Shown here: one piece after another, positions 63,174 to 64,000 of the stretch
Layout of the letters: each line of letters starts with the position of its first letter
Numbering within the stretch: position 1 is the first letter of the stretch
DNA from: Clostridium cylindrosporum DSM 605
GTDB taxonomy: Bacteria > Bacillota > Clostridia > Clostridiales > Caloramatoraceae
DNA: 64,000 nucleotides
Assembly: GCF_001047375.1 (NCBI RefSeq)
Contig: NZ_LFVU01000026.1
Coordinates: 62,001 to 126,000 of the forward strand
Reading direction: 5' to 3'
Notes under the pieces: model-generated
What the model was told of the DNA's origin: nothing
What the model saw: only the letters and a program-made list of their open reading frames with translations
Database searches by the model: none
Translations under genes and position numbers: made by a program

Positions 63174-64000
63174 ATGAGGACCATAATTATTGATGATGAA
63201 AAACCTATATTAGACCTTATGAAAATAATGATTAGCAAAAATAAGAATTTAGAAATAGTAGGTGAATTTACTAGTTCTAAAGAGGCCCTAGTAGAAATAC
63301 AAAGACTTATGCCAGATGTTATTTTTGTTGATATTGAAATGCCTTATATGAATGGTATAGAGTTTGCAGAGAAGGTAGAGAAGTTAAATCAAGATATTCA
63401 AATAGTTTTTATAACCGCATATGAAAACTATGCAATTGATGCATTTAAAGTTAATGCAGTAAATTATATTTTAAAACCAATTAATGAGGAGGACATAGAT
63501 ACAACTGTATCTAGACTACTTAAAAATAGAGGCTTAAATACTTCAAATGAGGTATTAGCTGAAAGCAACAAAATATACTGTCTCGGACATTTTAAGGTAT
63601 ATGGAAAAGATGGATGTGAAATAGAAAAGTGGTATACATCTAAGGTGCAAGAAGCCTTTGCATATTTTATATATAAGGGTGGAGAGGGAGTAGATAAATG
63701 GCAGCTATGTGAGGTTCTGTGGGAGGACTCTCCACCGAAGAAAGCAGAAAGTAATCTACATAGCACTATATATAGACTGAAAAGGGTTTTAAAAAATGCT
63801 GCAATAGAAAATAAGGTAATTAATCAAGGTGGAAAATACAAAATGGATTTTACAGGGTTTAGTTGTGACTTATGGGAGTTCCTAAGCTTTATGAAGAAAA
63901 ACCCAAGAGTTAATGGTGAAGGCATTGAAAATTATAAGAAAATAATAGATCTATATAATGGGTCTCTATTTGGTAGTAAGGATTATGTATGGGCTGTAGA
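63174..64000 (+). CDS. Response regulator with receiver and SARP/BTAD-like output, 3' end cut by window edge
   Basis: ATG 63174 follows GGGAGGAAG. About 275 residues are visible: a receiver (IIIDDEKPI, VIFVDIEMPYMNG with the phospho-Asp, FITAYENYAID, ILKPI), then a winged-helix-like segment (EAFAYFIYKGGEGVDKWQLC, HSTIYRLKRVLKNA). The segment after that resembles a BTAD helical domain. This SARP-like build binds DNA. It is co-transcribed with the hybrid kinase, 27 nt downstream. Regulated genes are unknown. Confidence 0.85.
   Translation, partial: MRTIIIDDEKPILDLMKIMISKNKNLEIVGEFTSSKEALVEIQRLMPDVIFVDIEMPYMNGIEFAEKVEKLNQDIQIVFITAYENYAIDAFKVNAVNYILKPINEEDIDTTVSRLLKNRGLNTSNEVLAESNKIYCLGHFKVYGKDGCEIEKWYTSKVQEAFAYFIYKGGEGVDKWQLCEVLWEDSPPKKAESNLHSTIYRLKRVLKNAAIENKVINQGGKYKMDFTGFSCDLWEFLSFMKKNPRVNGEGIENYKKIIDLYNGSLFGSKDYVWAV

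Overview
The window is AT-rich with strong Shine-Dalgarno sites, frequent TTG/GTG starts, tRNAs with encoded CCA, lipoprotein and sortase genes, and an anaerobic glycyl-radical enzyme. Together these point to a low-GC anaerobic Firmicute, most likely a Clostridium sensu stricto. I cannot name the species. Nothing here looks like a prophage, an insertion sequence or a CRISPR array.

Layout. 1-7.4 kb: a truncated ECF vitamin-transporter S component, several small membrane or lipoprotein genes of unknown role, an M28 peptidase lipoprotein, a YbgC-type thioesterase, an ECF sigma/anti-sigma pair (DUF4179 type) and a ferric-reductase-like membrane protein behind a Fur-box-like promoter. 7.6-16.4 kb: a C2-sulfonate operon behind a perfect TTGACA-17-TATAAT promoter. 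It encodes an isethionate sulfite-lyase (IslA-type glycyl radical enzyme), its activase, a taurine aminotransferase, an iron-type sulfoacetaldehyde reductase and a taurine/sulfonate ABC importer. 16.6-26.2 kb: a secreted repeat protein, an orphan protein resembling the N-terminal part of HerA-like ATPases, purA, an SDR oxidoreductase, a second ECF sigma/RsgI-like anti-sigma pair, an M20 amidohydrolase and a four-tRNA cluster (Glu-Val-Asp-Thr). 26.6-28.5 kb: a GGDEF-EAL-PilZ protein with degenerate motifs.

28.6-49.3 kb: two cobalamin riboswitches in tandem precede a 20-kb tetrapyrrole/cobalamin operon. It holds the CbiMNQO cobalt importer, and hemA, hemL, hemB, hemC and cobA-hemD for uroporphyrinogen III and precorrin-2. 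A cbiJ-sirC fusion, cbiX, cbiL, H, F, G, D, ET, C, A, cobO and cbiP complete the corrin ring. All steps from glutamyl-tRNA to adenosylcobyric acid appear to be covered. The aminopropanol and lower-ligand genes (cbiB, cobU/S/T) are not in the window.

49.5-64 kb: two tandem paralogous chemoreceptors, a frameshifted small membrane gene, an HD hydrolase with a zinc ribbon, an isoprenylcysteine-methyltransferase-like protein, a Sel1-repeat protein, mscL, a CorA-type transporter, a secreted amidase, a class D sortase, a large hybrid sensor kinase and the start of its REC/SARP-like response regulator.

The strongest biology is the taurine to sulfoacetaldehyde to isethionate to acetaldehyde plus sulfite cassette and the tandem B12 riboswitches. 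Other points worth checking are two genes that seem to start with ATT, the sensor kinase whose first phospho-acceptor His is Tyr, the degenerate c-di-GMP protein, the HerA-N-like orphan and a HemA without its C-terminal dimerisation domain.
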